Shown here one piece after another: positions 5,913 to 6,929 of a DNA stretch of 6,929 bases. The stretch is taken from assembly GCA_030598885.1 (NCBI GenBank), contig JAUVOZ010000107.1:1-6929 (forward strand), given 5' to 3'. The notes beneath the pieces were generated by a model. That model had not been told where the DNA came from. It saw only the letters and a program-made list of their open reading frames with translations, and searched no databases. The first letter of the stretch is position 1. Each line of letters begins with the position of its first letter. A program made the position numbers and the translations under genes. Source of the DNA: Anaerolineae bacterium (GTDB taxonomy: Bacteria; Chloroflexota; Anaerolineae; Anaerolineales; E44-bin32).

Positions 5913-5939
5913 TTGACGACCTGTCCTCCGAATTATAGT
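5913..5939 (+). promoter_or_regulatory. Candidate sigma-70-type promoter before the sigma-like fragment
   Basis: TTGACG (5913-5918) and TATAGT (5934-5939) each match the consensus at five of six positions, with a short 15-nt spacer. The 10-bp direct repeat GTTAGTAAGT occurs at 5904-5913 and 5960-5969, bracketing the promoter. AATTATA is repeated at 5931-5937 and 5941-5947, exactly 10 bp apart. Transcription would run rightward into the sigma-like fragment. Confidence 0.45.
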
Positions 5940-6026
5940 CAATTATACTTTAAATTCAGGTTAGTAAGTACAGATCGTTCTCATTATGCCAAAATGGTGG
6001 CATCGATATGGCCAAAAATCACTCAT

Positions 6027-6188
6027 ATGTCTCAAGTGGGGGAATTTGAGCTGGTAGACATAGAGGACGATGTGCTTACCCATAGAACAAAACGATCACC
6101 GTCTGCTTTTGCTGAACTGCACCGTCGCCACGTGGATCGCTATATCCTGGCTTGTGTTAGTGATGTGGATCAGTGGGTAGCACCCTAA
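6027..6188 (+). pseudogene. ECF sigma factor region-2 fragment, truncated by a stop
   Basis: From ATG 6027 the frame encodes 53 residues. The stretch EDDVLTHRTKRSPSAFAELHRRHVDRYIL closely follows the start of ECF sigma factors (E/D-D-x-L-x-x-R-x-x-x-x-x-x-AFAEL-Y-RRHVDR-x-Y). The expected continuation with the DAEDLTQxVF helix that binds the -10 element is missing. After SVDQ-like VSDVDQ the frame reads WVAP and stops at TAA 6186-6188. The frame is open upstream to 5880, with another ATG at 5994, but no ribosome binding site is visible at either ATG. Beyond the stop the same frame is open again to 6456. Sigma region 4 is not recognisable. I read this as a decayed gene; a very short functional protein is less likely. 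Confidence 0.6.
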
Positions 6189-6577
6189 ACCTCCTATAGG
6201 GAATTTGGTTGCAATCAAGATCTGGAGCCGGAGGGGGGCGCTAGCCCAAGCATCGGTTGCATTATCAATGGATTTACAGAAGTCAGAGAATGTGGTTGTA
6301 TAATAGGTAACGAGCAGTCGAAGCGATATCAAGAATGCATACACTGCAGGGCCCAGGCGAATCCTCAACAAGGGAGCCGAGGAATCAATTTGTGGGGGAA
6401 ATCTCATTGCGACGAGCTGGAGAGTCTTCTCTCTCAAGCCTGCCAGCAAACCTCATAGCGTAAGGCAAAAAGGTCAGTAAAGTGGGGACGTCGAACGCAC
6501 CGCATTGAAAGGCGAAGACCTACTCAACAGCGAATGCGCAGACCGCTACCTAATGCCGAGACCCTTCGTTGGATTAG
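6189..6577 (+). other. Gene-poor stretch: continued open frame and structured 3' part
   Basis: No recognised gene. The frame of the sigma-like fragment continues open from 6189 to a TAG at 6456-6458, and again to a TAG at 6621-6623. The first segment (89 codons) is Cys-rich, including CGC and CIHC pairs (codons at 6291-6299 and 6336-6347). I cannot match it to any family. The opposite strand also has a 117-codon frame (6096-6449), which does not look like a natural protein. Near the end, CCTAAT (6549-6554) with CCGA pairs with TTGG and ATTAGG (6569-6578), forming a 10-pair hairpin directly abutting the terminator. AGGTC (6471-6475) can pair with GACCT (6517-6521). Confidence 0.4.
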
Positions 6578-6606
6578 GAAGCTGGGCCGCAAGCCCGGCT
6601 TCTTTT
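6578..6606 (+). terminator. Intrinsic terminator upstream of the nucleotidyltransferase gene
   Basis: GAAGCTGGGC (6578-6587) pairs with GCCCGGCTTC (6593-6602) over ten pairs with one G-T wobble, around the 5-nt loop CGCAA. TTTTGTG follows. This is the clearest intrinsic terminator in the window. No intact gene lies upstream on this strand, so it ends either a transcript of the decayed sigma-like region or a non-coding RNA, or it acts as an attenuator for the gene starting 32 nt further on. Confidence 0.8.
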
Positions 6607-6637
6607 GTGTGCCTGGCAACTAGAACAAGGAGGGGAG

Positions 6638-6929
6638 ATGAAAGGTGTGATTCTTGCTGCAGGAGCTGGCATACGGTTGAAATCCTTGACGCGTGAGTTT
6701 CCCAAACCGCTTGTGCTAGTGTTGGGACGGCCGCTGATTGACTATACCATCGAAGCCTTCGTTCAGGCCGGCTTCAACCGGTTGGGTGTGGTGGCAGGAC
6801 ACAAGGGACAATTGCTGAAGCAATACCTGGGCGATGGAAACCGGTATGGCATTAGCATCCAGTATCTGCCCAATGTACACTACCGGCAGGGAAACGCGAC
6901 CTCTATCCTGGCCAGCCAGCCCTTTGTCC
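6638..6929 (+). CDS. Sugar-phosphate/phospho-alcohol nucleotidyltransferase, N-terminal part (runs off window)
   Basis: The first 97 codons are in the window and the frame is still open at the edge. The N-terminus has the nucleotidyltransferase signature: MKGVILAAGAGIRL (1-14) for nucleotide binding, then LTREFPKPLV (17-26) with the conserved Lys, and GRPLIDYTIEAF. The second half shows QGNATSILAS (about 85-94). The GN-x-x-S-x-L pattern is like that of LicC- and inositol-1-phosphate cytidylyltransferase-type enzymes, which make CDP-alcohols for phospholipid or wall polymers; a sugar-1-phosphate transferase remains possible. The start is ATG 6638, with a strong AAGGAGG at 6627-6633 and a short 4-nt gap. 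An intrinsic terminator ends 31 nt upstream. The family call is firm; the substrate is not. Confidence 0.92.
   Translation, partial: MKGVILAAGAGIRLKSLTREFPKPLVLVLGRPLIDYTIEAFVQAGFNRLGVVAGHKGQLLKQYLGDGNRYGISIQYLPNVHYRQGNATSILASQPFV

Noticed and set aside
6096..6449. Minus-strand frame of 117 codons opposite the sigma-like fragment
   Set aside because: The plus strand in its right-hand part (6096-6188) encodes the recognisable sigma region. The translation matches nothing I know, and no ribosome binding site was seen.
6505..6696. Plus-strand frame of 63 codons across the terminator
   Set aside because: It runs through an intrinsic terminator and overlaps the start of the nucleotidyltransferase in another frame.
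1..6929. tRNA, rRNA, CRISPR array or complete insertion sequence
   Set aside because: I saw no T-loop-like motifs, no regularly spaced repeats and no transposase frame.

Overview
The window looks like chromosomal DNA of a free-living bacterium. My best guess is Chloroflexota, Anaerolineae-like. This is inference: it rests on the style of the SGNH-type secreted protein, the multi-repeat CmpX-like membrane protein and the ECF-sigma-like fragment, not on any marker gene. Base composition is mixed. The secreted-protein gene in the middle is visibly richer in A+T than the membrane-protein gene to its right (sampled 60-base lines: about 37% against 60% G+C).

Layout, left to right. Positions 1-287 hold no gene I can support, but contain a long inverted repeat (about 101-222). 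Positions 288-1770 are a plus-strand housekeeping cluster: pgeF (YfiH/YlmD), then a YggT/YlmG-family membrane protein, then a DUF167/YggU protein. The last two are separated by only 15 nt, and an extended -10 promoter lies before yggT. These families commonly travel together near cell-envelope and division genes. The usual companions yggS (ylmE) and sepF are absent here.

Positions 1950-3368 (minus) encode a membrane-anchored protein that joins a staphylococcal-nuclease-like fold to an SGNH-hydrolase-like fold. Both have unusual active-site residues. Its promoter carries a perfect TATAAT, with a 17-bp palindrome filling the gap between -35 and -10. Positions 3369-4322 are gene-poor: one doubtful plus-strand frame, one probable gene remnant on the minus strand (3829 to about 4125), and several strong hairpins. 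Positions 4323-5834 (minus) encode a 503-residue protein of five internally repeated membrane units, related to CmpX/conserved-TM-helix mechanosensitive channel relatives but without the MscS beta domain.

Positions 5835-6637 form a second gene-poor stretch. It has a plausible promoter, an ECF sigma region-2 fragment cut by a stop codon, and a hairpin pair ending in a clear intrinsic terminator. A nucleotidyltransferase gene starts at 6638 with a strong ribosome binding site and runs off the window. The left cluster probably forms one transcription unit; the others look like single-gene units. The most promising items to follow up are the palindromic promoter of the SNase-SGNH gene, that fusion protein itself, the decayed sigma-like frame, and the structured, terminated leader before the nucleotidyltransferase.
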